Shown: piece by piece, positions 25,078 to 35,740 of the stretch | Layout of the letters: each line of letters opens with the position of its first letter | How positions within the stretch are numbered: the stretch's first letter is position 1 | NCBI RefSeq assembly: GCF_914767665.1 | Contig: NC_059505.1 | Location: 28,455,506 to 28,519,505, forward strand | Origin: Harmonia axyridis | Taxonomy: Eukaryota; Arthropoda; Insecta; Coleoptera; Coccinellidae | Direction of reading: 5' to 3' | DNA length: 64,000 nt | Notes under the pieces: model-generated | The model's input: the letters and a program-made list of their open reading frames with translations, nothing else | Told to the model about the DNA's origin: nothing | Databases searched by the model: none | Position numbers and translations under genes: made by a program

Positions 25078-25188
25078 ACAGCAAATTCCTACCCTTTATA
25101 TCGATAAAGGGTAGGAATTTGCTGCAGATAATTAGACTCAGGGCTTTGAAACTGGAATATTCCAGTTTCAAAGTCCTGATTCTAATTT
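25078..25188. repeat. Twin adjacent hairpins
   Basis: The first is a perfect 21-pair stem, CAGCAAATTCCTACCCTTTA plus one more base, with a 4-base loop ATCG at 25082-25127. About 15 bases later a second palindrome follows, AGGGCTTTGAAACTGG with its inverted partner around AATATT at 25140-25178, with one mismatch. The loops are too short for an animal microRNA precursor. Confidence 0.65.
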
Positions 25189-25434
25189 CTCCCTCATATG
25201 TTAATCATAATTTTTTTATATTGATATTTATTATATGTTTTTTTACACATGTGCTTGTATATTTGATGATTTTTTTTTATTTTAGTTTTTTTGACCTTAG
25301 TGAATCACTATTCAGTCATCATCCAAATTTATATAACCCTATCAATATCAAAACCTCCACCAGACATACACAACATCCATGACCTAAACCAGGAGGTAGT
25401 CATATTTGATGATAAAAGGTAATATAATAAACCC

Positions 25435-25725
25435 TTCAACAGCATGTATGTCTTGCAGCATTTTAAACAATGCCAATACGCTTCCGGAACTCGGATGGGA
25501 AGCACTTATCAATGTTTGCGTCCACCATATAGGCTTGGCACCAAATGACTGTTGTCTGTTCCTACTATAGCCAACGTGCTTGGAGGTAAAAATTTGGTAT
25601 CAACAGAGGACTTTGAGAATTGGTTGTCCGAGTTTTTACTAATATGTACGAGGTATTCTACCAGAGGGGCATTATGAAGTTGGAAACTCCTTGGCAACTA
25701 GTTATTGAACATAACAGGGCATAAT
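25435..25725 (+). pseudogene. Mariner (irritans-like) transposase C-terminal fragment
   Basis: In shifting frames the plus strand reads LNNANTLPELGWEALINVCVHH, LAPNDCCLF (third catalytic Asp region), LGGKNLVSTEDFENWLSEFF, and FYQRGIMKLETPWQLVIEHN. This order is the C-terminal third of irritans-type mariner transposases. It is broken by frameshifts, and no inverted repeat is seen on either side. Confidence 0.75.
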
Positions 25726-25729
25726 CGAC

Positions 25730-26270
25730 TAACATCGGATGATTGTAACAATTTTTATAAAGCATTGAAATAAAGTGAAAAATACGAAATTACTTCTGCC
25801 TAACTTGATGTTCCAAGGCCAGTTTCGCAAAAACTATAGTCACTATATAACTAAATAGGTACACTAGAAAAAGCTTGAAAAATCAGGATGATTTCTACGT
25901 CAGCATGTCATCGAAACAATGATACTTGTTCATGCAAGCAGTAGACGAGATTTAACTTTATTTGACCGGTTTCGTTTAAAAATAGAAATTTTAGAGTCGG
26001 AAGAAAACCATTGTAACATAAATTGGGGCAATTGGCAGAGATTTACGTTAGGGTTAGATGCGGAACTTTAGAGGGGAGCGATAACGGCAGTACACTGCAG
26101 AAAACGGAAGTAGGATGCCTCATTTTCAGAAACGAGAGTTTTGCTTTTTCGTACGGTTGAACGCGAACATCTAAGTTTTCATTTATCGTCGTATTTCCAA
26201 TGACGATTTCCTTCAACCTTTCGAGGAAAACTCACCAGAAACTCCACCAACTTCTATATGGAATTTGTTA
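25730..26270. other. No gene seen
   Basis: AT-rich sequence with no recognisable coding or repeat structure. Confidence 0.4.
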
Positions 26271-26277
26271 AGACGAT

Positions 26278-26520
26278 GCGAAATGTTATTATTTTTGAAT
26301 AGCTTACTTGATCGAAAGAATATATATCGATGAACTTTATATATCTATTCAAAATTTGACATATACATTCCGACTCTGAGATATCGAAATTTCGCAAAAA
26401 AAAAAGAAAATCCCATTTATATGATTTTCTTAACGATTCGAAAATCGAAATGTTATTATTTTTGAATAGCTCACTTCCATCGATGAACATTATATAGTTA
26501 TACAAAATTTAGTGAAATTT
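26278..26520. repeat. Diverged tandem duplication, ~168 bp period
   Basis: CGAAATGTTATTATTTTTGA followed by ATAGCT(T/C)ACTT and ATCGATGAAC occurs at 26278 and again at 26446. Both copies end in an AAAATTTGAC-like segment. Confidence 0.6.
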
Positions 26521-26873
26521 GACGGATTAGTACATGGTGTCCCAAATTCGATCTCATTGAAAGCATCTCGAGAACTATAAGAATTAGAGAAAAAATCTTC
26601 AATATTCATATATATCTTAATTTGTTTTCGATTTACAGAGCGTCTCTGAAAGCTTTGAGTTATTGTGGTATGATCAGCATGTTGTACGATTTTTTTTCTC
26701 AGAAATCATTTTCCAGAGGAATTTCTCATTCTTGAGGATTTCTAGCTGAACTGTTGCCCTTACAATTTTGTTCTTTGATTGTAACCCTTCGAAACAATTC
26801 TCATGTAAAATAAGTTGATTGAGTATATTTGTTATTGGATTATAAATAAATAAATATAAATAAACCTGACAGT

Positions 26874-26958
26874 ATTTTTGAATTGGCTACGTTTGGAGAC
26901 CCTCAAGGTTCAGTTCTGGGACCTCTATTGTTTCTACGCACGTTAACGATTAATAAAA
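26874..26958 (+). pseudogene. Non-LTR reverse transcriptase fragment
   Basis: The plus strand encodes LATFGDPQGSVLGPLLFL, the highly conserved PQGSVLGPLLF motif of non-LTR reverse transcriptases. Only about 28 codons are preserved, with no flanking RT sequence. Confidence 0.7.
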
Positions 26959-27294
26959 ATGGCCCTCAACCGCTATATTTTCGAGATACAGGGTGTTTCT
27001 TGTAGTGAGTATTTTTTTGTGATGATTATGCGAGTTTATCTAATCTTTATAAATCATTGCATTTGGATTTTCATGAGGATTACTAGAGAATTGTTTGAAA
27101 TTTCTTCCTCGAAATCGGTAGCAGATACGAGAAAACTACAATGAACCAAAAAGCGACCACAGTTTCTTTTTACATTTTTCTAAACTACCAGTGAGATAGA
27201 GATGCGGAGAGACTGGATCTGTTACTGAAGTTAAGGCCCATACATAATCGAAACGTACGCTCGACCGACAATTATTGCTACTGTGAATCAAAGT

Positions 27295-27841
27295 TTTGAA
27301 GAAGATTCAAATTGATCCATTCCGCGGTGCGCACAACATTTGGGCCTCTCTTACGGCACATTATGGCTTATTTTGCATCTGGTTTGGCTAAAGCCAGCTG
27401 ACATGGGATTTGTAGAACATAATATGCCGATTTTGTGGTTGAACAATGTCTGAGTGAAATTTTTCGCGAAAGAATTGTCACTTTGGGAATATGTAAACAA
27501 GCCAAATGATTACTGACTTTTTGCTTGTAACTGATGATATGGAATTGGAAGAAATGTGACTCCAGCAACAACTCTCGTTTTGGTTTTATTGCGAGAGAAA
27601 TTCCCAGGACGCGTTAATTCTCGTTTCGAACTTGTAAATTAGCCACCAAGATCTTGTGATTAATCGCCTTTCGGTTCTTTTTTGTGGAGTTATGCGGAGG
27701 ATCTTGTTAATGCCAATAATCCTCAGATTAGATTGAGATATTGCCCGAAATGTGCCGGCGAGTCATCGAAAATTATCTCATAAGGATCGGGAGGAAATTT
27801 AAATGATGTTGATTCTACACATAATGGCAAAGTCCAAGCAT
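27295..27841 (+). pseudogene. Dead mariner, first tandem copy (unit A1)
   Basis: The decayed frame reads AQHLGLSYGTLW (helix-turn-helix region) and, further on, PPRSCD, a FLW-like remnant and NANNPQ, as in mariner-like transposases, with stops throughout. The same block recurs at 28870-29408 with only scattered changes. The copies are head to tail. Confidence 0.7.
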
Positions 27842-28605
27842 TAACATAACATAACATACTTTATTGATCCTGTAAAACACTACAAAAGTATGGAATAGGT
27901 CAAAGAAAAAAAAATTGCATTACAATAGCAGTTAATGCCAAGGAATCTGAAAAATACTCTCCCACCGGGTAAAAATATTTCGATGCCAGCATACTTTTGA
28001 TTACTTTTTTGTATTGATTCATATTCAGAGATTTCACAGAGGATGGTAAATTATTGTATAATTTTATACTCTGATATAATGGAGAACATTCAAATTTATA
28101 TGTTCTTTGTTTTGGCACAAGAAGAATATGAGAATTTCTGGTTTCATATTCATGATAACTTGAGACAGTTTCCCACTTCGATATATTCTCTTTAGCATAA
28201 ACAAGACATTTCAAAATGTAAATACATGACAATGGTAATATTTTATTTAATATAAATACGGGTTTGCACGATGAACGTGGTGTCAAATTGAAAATTAACC
28301 TTATAATTCTTTTTTGTGCAACGAACACTCTTGAAACAGTAGTGCTGTTTTCCCAGAGCAAGATGTTATATATAAGGTGGCTGTAAACAAGACTATAATA
28401 AATGTCAAGAAGAGAACTACGAGGCAGAGAGTTCTTGAGCCTACTAATTGCAAAGAATGAACATTTAACTTTTTTGTATACAATGTCAGTATGGGTTGGC
28501 CAACTGAGATTCCTGTCAATATGGATTCAAAGAAATTTTGTACAATCAGCTGAAGTTGTAACATTATTTAAAAAACTCAGTCTGAGAGGATCAGACGTGT
28601 TAAAT
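27842..28605 (-). mobile_element. 5'-truncated non-LTR retrotransposon inserted in A1/C1
   Basis: On the minus strand two frames encode the C-terminal end of a reverse transcriptase. The first has TSADCTKFL, DRNLSWPTHTDIVYKK and RSSLLDIYYSLV-like pieces (28560-28380). After a frameshift the second reads LLWENSTTVSRVFVAQKRII, then the typical late-RT SSCKPVFILNKILPLSCIYI and YNNLPSSVKSL. The 3' end carries an (ATGTTATGTT)-type repeat tail at 27842-27858. The uninterrupted junction in the second tandem copy (29400-29415) marks this as an insertion. Confidence 0.85.
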
Positions 28606-29677
28606 TGAAAAAAAATTTTGGTCGATATTCTAAATGAAAGTTTGTTTAATTTCGTCCACATTCGGAACCACAAACTGGAACACCCTTTATTAGTTTTCCA
28701 GCCAGACACATTATTTCCTCGAACCGAGATTTGTAAACAAAAATGACCTCAAATTATCGCCAGACACATGCGAACCTAGCCACCTACAATTTCTCCGAAA
28801 TAATCGCCTGTGGCCTTCCCGTGTTTACTTTGGCACTTTTTCCAAAGGAAGGTATGATCGCGTTCGTAGTTTGAAGAAGATTCAAATTGATCCATTCCGC
28901 GGTGCGCACAACATTTGGGCCTCTCTTACGGCACATTATGGCTTATTTTGCATCTGGTTTGGCTAAAGCCAGCTAACATGGGATTTGTAGAACATAATAT
29001 GCCGATTTTGTGATTGAACAATGTCTGAGTGAAATTTTTCGCGAACTTTGGGACTATGTAAACAAGCCAAATGATTACTAACTTTTTGCTTGTAACTGAT
29101 GATATGGAATTGGAAGAAATGTGACTCAAGCAACAACACGCGTTTTGGTTTTACTGGAAGAAAAATTCCCAGGACGCGTTAATTCTCGTTTCGAACTTGT
29201 AAATTAGCCACCAAGATCTTGTGATTAATCGCCTTTCGGTTTTTTTTATGGAGTTATGCGGAGGATCTTGTTAATGCCAATAATCCTCAGATTAGATTGA
29301 GATATTGCCCGAAATGTGCCGGCGAGTCATCGAAAATTATCTCATAAGGATCGGGAGGAAATTCAAATGATGTTGATTCTACACATAATGGCAAAGTCCA
29401 AGCATTATATTGAAAAAAAAATTCGATCGATATTCCAAATGAAAGTTTGTTTAATTTTGTCCACATTCGGAACCCCAAACTGAAACACCCTTTATTAGTT
29501 TTCCAGCCAGACACATTATTTCCTCGAACCGAGATTTGTAAACAAAAATGACCTCAAATTATCGCCAGACACATGCGAACCTAGCCACCTACAATTTCTC
29601 CGAAATAATCGCCTGTGGCCTTCCCGTGTTTACTTTGGCACTTTTTCCAAAGGGAGGTGTGATCGCGTTCGTAGTTT
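28606..29677 (+). repeat. Second part of tandem duplication (C1, A2, C2)
   Basis: The block C1 at 28606-28869 (TTGTAAACAAAAATGACCTC, CTTCCCGTGTTTACTTTGGC) recurs as C2 at 29409-29677. Unit A2 lies between them at 28870-29408. The original order A-C was therefore duplicated head to tail with a period of about 800 bases. A2 has small deletions relative to A1. Confidence 0.85.
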
Positions 29678-30300
29678 TTCGGTATTTAAATCGATCGCAA
29701 TTCATGTATGCCCGTTCTTCCGGTGTGGTTACGCTCATGATCGACTCGACAAAGGAAAAGGGCGAACAATGGCCTCGACACGAGGGTTACGCTATCGGAA
29801 AATCAAGTTGGCCGGTCACACCACTAGAAATTCCTTCACGAGGAGGCGAGTTACATGTTGGTATCCTCCAATGTCTTTTTAAAATATACAAGTATCATCA
29901 TAATACAGGGTGTTCTAAATTGGAGGTACGAATGAAAATGGGAGATTCCTTTGATGAACAAAATTTCCTGTAAGCCCCCAAAACGCTTTGTTTTCGAGAT
30001 ACAGGGTGTTTATTGTAGTCCTACTTTTTATACGAGTTTATCGAATATTTATGAATCATGGACACAAATCGGCGAAATAAACATCAAAACTAATAATTGA
30101 TTGATTCCGCACATCTCACTTTACTGGATTTTTATGATAATTTGAATTTTCCTGGGGATTTCGAGAAAAGTGAAGAAAACTATAAGGAACAAAAAAGTTC
30201 AGTTTTTTATGCATGAAAAAAAAACTACCAAGAATCATTACAAAAGAGATGAAACAATAATTTTGTGAAAAAATAATAAATAATAAATAAGTACAGTGCC
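29678..30300. other. Unrecognised, contains dispersed 'GGAGGTACGAATG ... GATACAGGGTG' repeat
   Basis: An open frame running from the end of C2 to 29973 has no recognised domain. AAATTGGAGGTACGAATG at 29918-29935 followed by GAGATACAGGGTG at 29997-30009 recurs as a pair at 56934-56992. Confidence 0.4.
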
Positions 30301-30309
30301 GACCTCTAC

Positions 30310-30480
30310 ATATTTGCTTCGAAAAGAGAAAGAAAATAAGGTGAATCTACAACTTCGTACACTGTATAAAGTTTCGTAATCGCAGGAGCGTCAGAGGGGA
30401 AATGAATGGATACCAAAGTTAGACTGATACTCGGAAAACCACGTGGTGATAGAGTACCTATGTGTATAGGACTTTTTTCT
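30310..30480 (-). repeat. Partial copy of a dispersed repeat (also 38.9 and 58.6 kb)
   Basis: AATCTACAACTTCGTACACT, ATCGCAGGAGCGTCAGA and ACCACGTGGT appear in the same order as at 58550-58670 and in reverse at 38900-39050. The copy is truncated. Confidence 0.65.
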
Positions 30481-30544
30481 TAAAATTATATAAGGAATCT
30501 TTCATTTTCGGTTGAACCTCGAATTTAGGAACATCCTGTATATA

Positions 30545-31026
30545 ACAATTAATTTTTAACAATTCAAAAATAAAAAATAATATTCATTAAGTGAATATTA
30601 TTTTTTTTATTTGGATGTTTGAATGTTATTTTGAATAATTTAATGATAAAAATCACATATTATAAACTTATAAAATATTCAGTGAGCACAATTTTTTTTA
30701 TTTGAAAGGGTAACGGAAAGGGGAAATACAAGCTTACCTACTTTGTAGAATATAACAGTGAGTTTTCCAATAGTGATGATACAATTATCACCCCTATTGT
30801 AAAACCCATTATTACATTCAACAAAGTAGGTAAGCTTGTATTTCCCCTTTCCGTTACCCTTTCAAATAAAAAAAATTGTGCTCACTGAATATTTTATAAG
30901 TATATAATATGTTATTTTATCATTAAATTATTCAAAATAACATTCAAACATCCAAATAAAAAAAATAATATTCACTTAATGAATATCTATTATTTTTTAT
31001 TTTTGAATTGTTAAAAATTAATTGTT
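30545..31026. mobile_element. 482 bp foldback element with ~220 bp arms
   Basis: AACAATTAATTTTTAACAAT at the left end is mirrored by ATTGTTAAAAATTAATTGTT at the right. The arms match nearly base for base inward through AGTGAGCACAATTTTTTTTA and GGTAACGGAAAGGGGAAATA to CAAGCTTACCTACTTTGT. They leave a unique centre of only about 70 bases (30750-30815). No protein is encoded. Confidence 0.85.
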
Positions 31027-31829
31027 GAGTCGAGTATCTTTCCATGATCCAATGTCATAACCTACTGAATACAAATGACATAAGAAATGTCAAAAATTAA
31101 ACACTATGTTGCCATTAAAACCATTTAAAATTGTTCGATTACTATTGGTAAACCCGTACTGGATGTAGTGACTTCGTTATTCACAAACGTCAAACATAAG
31201 TCGTGTTCCGTTGAAAAATTAACGAACACGGAACAAAGCGCGTCGAAGTGATGTGGCGTAAGTTAAATTCACTCGGAATTACGTCAGGTAACCAGGTGTT
31301 AACGTTATCGCATCTGTGTTCCGCACAGAAGATTTGGAGCATTTGGTACTGCTCTATCGAGCGTTGAAAAAGCAATTTTGACCGATATAATTGGGTGAGG
31401 ATTGAGAAGCGTTTCAAAAATGAGGGAAGCACTGAGGTGAAGTTAGCATCTTTTGAACCCCAGTTCATTAATGTTTCAATTTTATTTTTGGAGACCACAG
31501 AACTGTATACACGGTGTAACATGAGAGACTGGCTATAGACTATTCGTGAATGCAGGTTGTTCAGACCTTTCAGAATAGAAGCTTGTTTTATAATCTAATT
31601 CTGCCAGTTTCGGAGATACAGGGTGATTTATGAAAATTGGCCTAAATTTCTGATCTCCATAACTTGGGAATTAGCAGTCCGATTATCTCAAAATGTTCTG
31701 GGTTTATTAATTTCATGCTTTAAAACGATTAATAACATTTCAATATTTTCAGGGTAGTATATCTATATTTTTCACAGTTTTAGAGAAATATCGATATTGC
31801 CATGAAAAAATACATTATTCACAATCCTC

Positions 31830-32062
31830 AGAGTAATAAATATAGGTAGAGGGAGCATATGTCATTTTCAGTAAGCAAATTTTGTACCCAACATGAACTA
31901 TCAAACTTGACAAAAAGAGCGCGGAAATGAAAACGTATCACTGATACCATATTTCACTCAATTCGTGAGTTTCTCCTCAAAGAACGCACTTCTTATGTCC
32001 CATAGCGAATCAACGTTTCATATCAACTCAAAATATATTGAAATGAATAACTAAATATATAA
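31830..32062 (+). repeat. Left part of a MITE family (complete copy at 35.2 kb)
   Basis: AGAGTAATAAATATAGG through GGGAGCATATGTCATTTT, GCGCGGAAATGAAAAC and GAATCAACGTTTCATAT to AAATATATTGAAATGAAT matches 35160-35390. The similarity stops where the Tc1-like transposase fragment begins. Confidence 0.75.
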
Positions 32063-32065
32063 GAG

Positions 32066-32545
32066 AAAGAGAGGAGAAAGACGTGGACCTCAGTTTGATG
32101 TTGAGCATCATGTACACCGGACAGTAGGCGTTATGTTATGGGGTGCTATTGCACATGCCAGTAGGTCACCTTTAGTTTTTATTCGAGGTAACATGACAGC
32201 GCTGCGTTAACTTCAAGAAATAGTGGAGCCATTTCTTCTCCCTTACCTTAACCGGCTCGAGAATCCAATATTTCAGCAAGATAATGCCCGACTTGATATT
32301 GCCAGAGTTAGTTCAAACTTCTTCGAAGCGACCTATGTGAATCTTTTGCCATGGCCGCCCAGATTCCCCGATGTATCGCCCATAGATCATGTTTGGGACA
32401 TCATGGGTAAAAGGCTTGGAAATTTACCCCCATGGACTTTTGCGGCTCTGAGACATGAAGTACAGGTAGCTTGGGATAGTAACTCTCAAGAAGAAATAGA
32501 CCATCTTATTGCATCAATGCTGAGACGTGTTGGGGAGTGTATATA
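32066..32545 (+). pseudogene. Tc1-like transposase, C-terminal half
   Basis: After a stop-interrupted start (GVMLWGAIAHASRSPLVFIR at about 32128) the frame at 32223-32545 reads IFQQDNARLDIARVSSNF, LPWPPRFPDVSPIDHVWDIM and ALRHEVQVAWDS to RRVGECI. The second catalytic Asp is in QQDNA. The third position, normally Glu in SPIEH of Tc1, is Asp here with 34 residues between. The N-terminal DNA-binding part and the first catalytic Asp are absent. Confidence 0.88.
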
Positions 32546-33244
32546 GATAATCGCGGTGGACAAACACATTATCAACAAATTTATTGAAAATAATTGTAAA
32601 CCTTTCGTTTTTTTTACTCCTTGCAATACTATCATCTATGTTTCACAAAAAAAAAATAAAATTCAAACAGGTCCTTCTGGGAGTAGCAGTTTCTTTGTCA
32701 CTTAGTATATGTCCGTTCCAAATTTTGTTTTCTTGTTAATTACGAAACTACAGACAGCATCGAGATGAAACTAGTATTTGTATGTGAAATGACAATTTTG
32801 ATCTTTCAACAAAATTTCATGTTGATCGCATAGGAAGACCATAGCAAATTTAAGAAGAATACCGAAAAAAATTACCCATGTTGACCAAAAAATCAAAGGA
32901 GCTGAGATTTTGGGTATTTTATTATTATTTTTTATTCTCCTTGTGGTAAGTTTCCATCGGAAACACCTCGTATGTCTTGACTCTCTGAATATTTAAACAG
33001 CATTTATACACACACCTTCTATCCCATCATGCAAACTCCCGGCGAAATAACATTTTTCACAGAATTTCACACACGTCGAGATATAACATGGGATAGAAAA
33101 CGAAAGGTGAAGATAATAAATTTTCGTATGAACCTTACAGCTTTTTTTCCAGAATATCAAAACTCTGATGTGGCCCAGTTTCTGGAGTAACTGAAGTCGA
33201 GCGTGGTGAATGCAGAGAATGTTCCTGCGAAGCATTTTCGGGAT
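32546..33244. other. No gene seen
   Basis: AT-rich sequence after the Tc1 fragment. The right inverted repeat of that element was not identified with confidence; TTTGTCACTTAGTATA near 32694 is a candidate. Confidence 0.35.
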
Positions 33245-33277
33245 ACCTAGATAGGCATAACTGAGAGAGGTGGGCGT

Positions 33278-33538
33278 GTGATGCTCAGCGTTCCTGACGT
33301 ACAGAGTAAAATTGAAGATGAATTTGATCCTCTCAGAGGGAAAGATGGCCCGGATCCTATACCGAGGAGAGGACTATTCGGGATGATAATCCCACTAAAT
33401 TTCGTTATCGAAATTGACGCGAGAGAAGAGCTGGCGAATTTTAATGAATGGGAGGAGAAAGGACGTGCATACATCCAGATTCACAACCCAAGAAGATTTT
33501 CGCCGACAAACAAAATGAAAAAGAAATCCAACAACTGA
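33278..33538 (+). CDS. Unrecognised short open frame, doubtful
   Basis: The 86-codon frame has a composition closer to coding DNA than its surroundings (balanced charged residues, and a GC content above the background). It ends with a basic RRFSPTNKMKKK tail. I recognise no domain. It has no clear splice neighbours and lies among transposon remnants, so it may be an exon of an unknown element. A minus-strand frame overlaps most of it. Confidence 0.2.
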   Translation: MMLSVPDVQSKIEDEFDPLRGKDGPDPIPRRGLFGMIIPLNFVIEIDAREELANFNEWEEKGRAYIQIHNPRRFSPTNKMKKKSNN

Positions 33539-33822
33539 TTTTGAATAACTATAATGTGTTGATTTAAAAGACGTCACCAGATCAGCTCTAGTATTTGAAA
33601 TACAGATTAATTCATGTAAGTTAAGTTCTGATAGTGACTAGAGAAATATAAGTTGATAGAATCTAATAGACCAAATATAGGGCGCAGCAAAACGGGAAGT
33701 GCAGTTTTGAAAGGCTATCAAGAAAAAAATACGTAACTACAGAAATTATATTTATTTAATTAACTTCAATACGTCTTGTAAGTTTAAAAAATGACATCAG
33801 AAAGATGATGGCAACCAGCCAT

Positions 33823-34692
33823 TCATCAAGCCAAGTAGCTTGACATTTAAACTACTTGACTTGAAAATCAAACTCTTGAAAAATTATATACTTGAGCTTG
33901 ACTTGAATTGATTTTAGTTGTTTATTGCGTGACTTGATATCAAGCTACTTGATATTACTTGAGCTTGATATGCACGCGTCGCACGTCATATATGTCTGCA
34001 AATTCGGGCGCGCTTAGACTAATTAAGGGGATTCCTCGAGCGCAGAGAGACTGAAGCATTCCCCATCAGTGTGACTTCATTAGTAGTTCTCTCACATTTC
34101 TATGAAATCTATTGGTAGATTTTGGTAGTTTCAGAAATATCTTTCCAAACTTGGCCAAAATGGTCAAGGATTTCTTATCAACGCCAGCATCTTCAGCTCC
34201 TGTTGAAAGATAATTTGCCAGAGCTCCTCTTATAAGAGGAGGTTACAAAACCCGCAATAGGTTAGACGACAAATCTATAAGATGCCTCATGTGTTTTAAT
34301 TAGATTCTGGATAGAAAATTATGAAATTAAACAAAGCCTGGAGGTTTCTCAATACTGAGAAAAATCATTTTTCATTTCGTTATGATTTATAGTGATTCAA
34401 ATTGAGTTTCTATTTCATAAGAAACTTGATATTTTCGGTTCTTCTATACAATAAGTTTAATAAATAAATGCGTTTTTTGCAAGATTCCTTCTCATTTCAT
34501 TATTTTTTTATTGATGTGACACTACACAATAAAACTGCTAAAAATCAAGTAGCTTGATATGATTCAAGTACTTGATAAATAAATACTTGACTTGAGATTG
34601 AAAAACTACTACTTGACTTGAGCTAGACTTGAAATCAAGTCAAGCTCAAGCCAAGTAGCTTGAAAATCAAGCCGAGCCGTGAATCCCTAATT
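33823..34692 (+). mobile_element. Decayed hAT-type element with CAAGTAGCTTGA-rich ends
   Basis: Near 34145-34310 the plus strand encodes LAKMVKDFLSTPASSAPVER, then a stop, then RGGYKTRNRLDDKSIRCLMC. This is the C-terminal dimerisation block of hAT transposases. The outer parts are dense in CAAGTAGCTTGA, ACTTGACTTGA and their complements. The right end, read inverted, starts TTAGGGATTCACGGCTCGGC. The left end is an eroded version (AGCCATTCATCAAGCC). A related internal piece is at 50.9 kb. Confidence 0.7.
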
Positions 34693-34799
34693 TTGACACA
34701 ACTCGACTGGTATAAATAGCGCCAATTTCCTCCCGAATTCTCTTCAATCAGGTAGCCCCACAAGAAAAATCAGAAATGCTCAAATCGCCCAAAATTTCG

Positions 34800-35158
34800 A
34801 AATCGCACACCACAGATTAAAGATCTTGGAATCACGTTGGATTCATAGCTGAAGTTGAACTCCCACTTGAATAATATGAAATGGAGAAATTTGAGAGTGC
34901 TCGCTCTCATTCAGAGTAATTGTGGTAATTTTTCCATTCAGAACATAATGACCTTGTATTTTTCATTATTTAGGAGTAAACTAGAGTATGGCTCGTTCAT
35001 TTGGTCTCCGATGACTGTATCCGGTGTTAAGGTGTTGGAGTGTATTCAGAATAGACTCATTCGGTTGGTTGCTTTTTAGCAGGGTAAGCTGGGTATTCGT
35101 ATGTCACAGATAGACTATGCAAGTGAGAGGATCTCTCTGAATTCAATGTTACTCATCT
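34800..35158 (+). pseudogene. Non-LTR reverse transcriptase C-terminal fragment
   Basis: Plus-strand frames read RLKILGITLDS, then LNSHLNNMKWRNLRVLALIQ, LYFSLFRSKLEYGSFIWSP and LECIQNRLIRLVAF. This is the conserved region after the RT catalytic core in Jockey-like elements. Stops follow, and the MITE at 35.16 kb cuts the remainder. Confidence 0.8.
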
Positions 35159-35740
35159 CAGAGTAATAAACATAGATAAAGGGGGCATATGTCATTTTTA
35201 GTAAGGAAATTTTGTCCCTAACAAAAACATTCAAATTTGACATGAAGCGCGCGGAAATGAAAACATATCAGTGATACGATATTCCACTCAATTCGCGAGT
35301 TTCTCCACAAAGAATGCACTTATGTCCCATAGTGAATCAACGTTTCATATTAACTCAAAATATATTGAAATAAATACCTAAATATATTAGAAATTCAGAA
35401 AACAAACTTCAAGCGCGCCAAACGACGTGAAACAACCGATGACACTAGGAGAGCAATAGTTGCCAAACCTTGGATTTCAGCGGGTAGATACAGAAAATAA
35501 TAAATATTCTGCTTACTAAAAGTCGACAATTGGGAAAAATATCGGATTCCAAATATTCAAATTTGCATATTTCATTTGAAATGACTCAAATAATTATATT
35601 TCATTCAAAATAATATACATTCATAACGATATAGTGAAATTGTGGATTTGAAAACATGTCACAATGCGAAAACGTAATCTAACCATGATGGGGACATGTA
35701 AAAATTGCGTATATTCCCACTATCTATGTTTATTACTCTA
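35159..35740. mobile_element. MITE, ~580 bp
   Basis: The ends AGAGTAATAAACATAGATA and TATCTATGTTTATTACTCT are perfect 19-base inverted repeats. The interior is non-coding. The left 230 bases recur at 31830-32062. It interrupts the RT fragment just upstream. The target-site duplication is not clear. Confidence 0.85.

Noticed and set aside
25078..25188. MicroRNA precursor
   Set aside because: Stem of 21 pairs with a 4-base loop is too short and too perfect for a Drosha/Dicer substrate.
29548..29973. 141-codon plus-strand frame as a host gene
   Set aside because: Its first part is inside repeat unit C2 and its last part is a dispersed repeat, so it joins unrelated repeats by chance.
33247..33474. 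Minus-strand Ser-rich 75-codon frame
   Set aside because: Opposite a plus-strand frame with more coding-like composition, and itself not recognisable.
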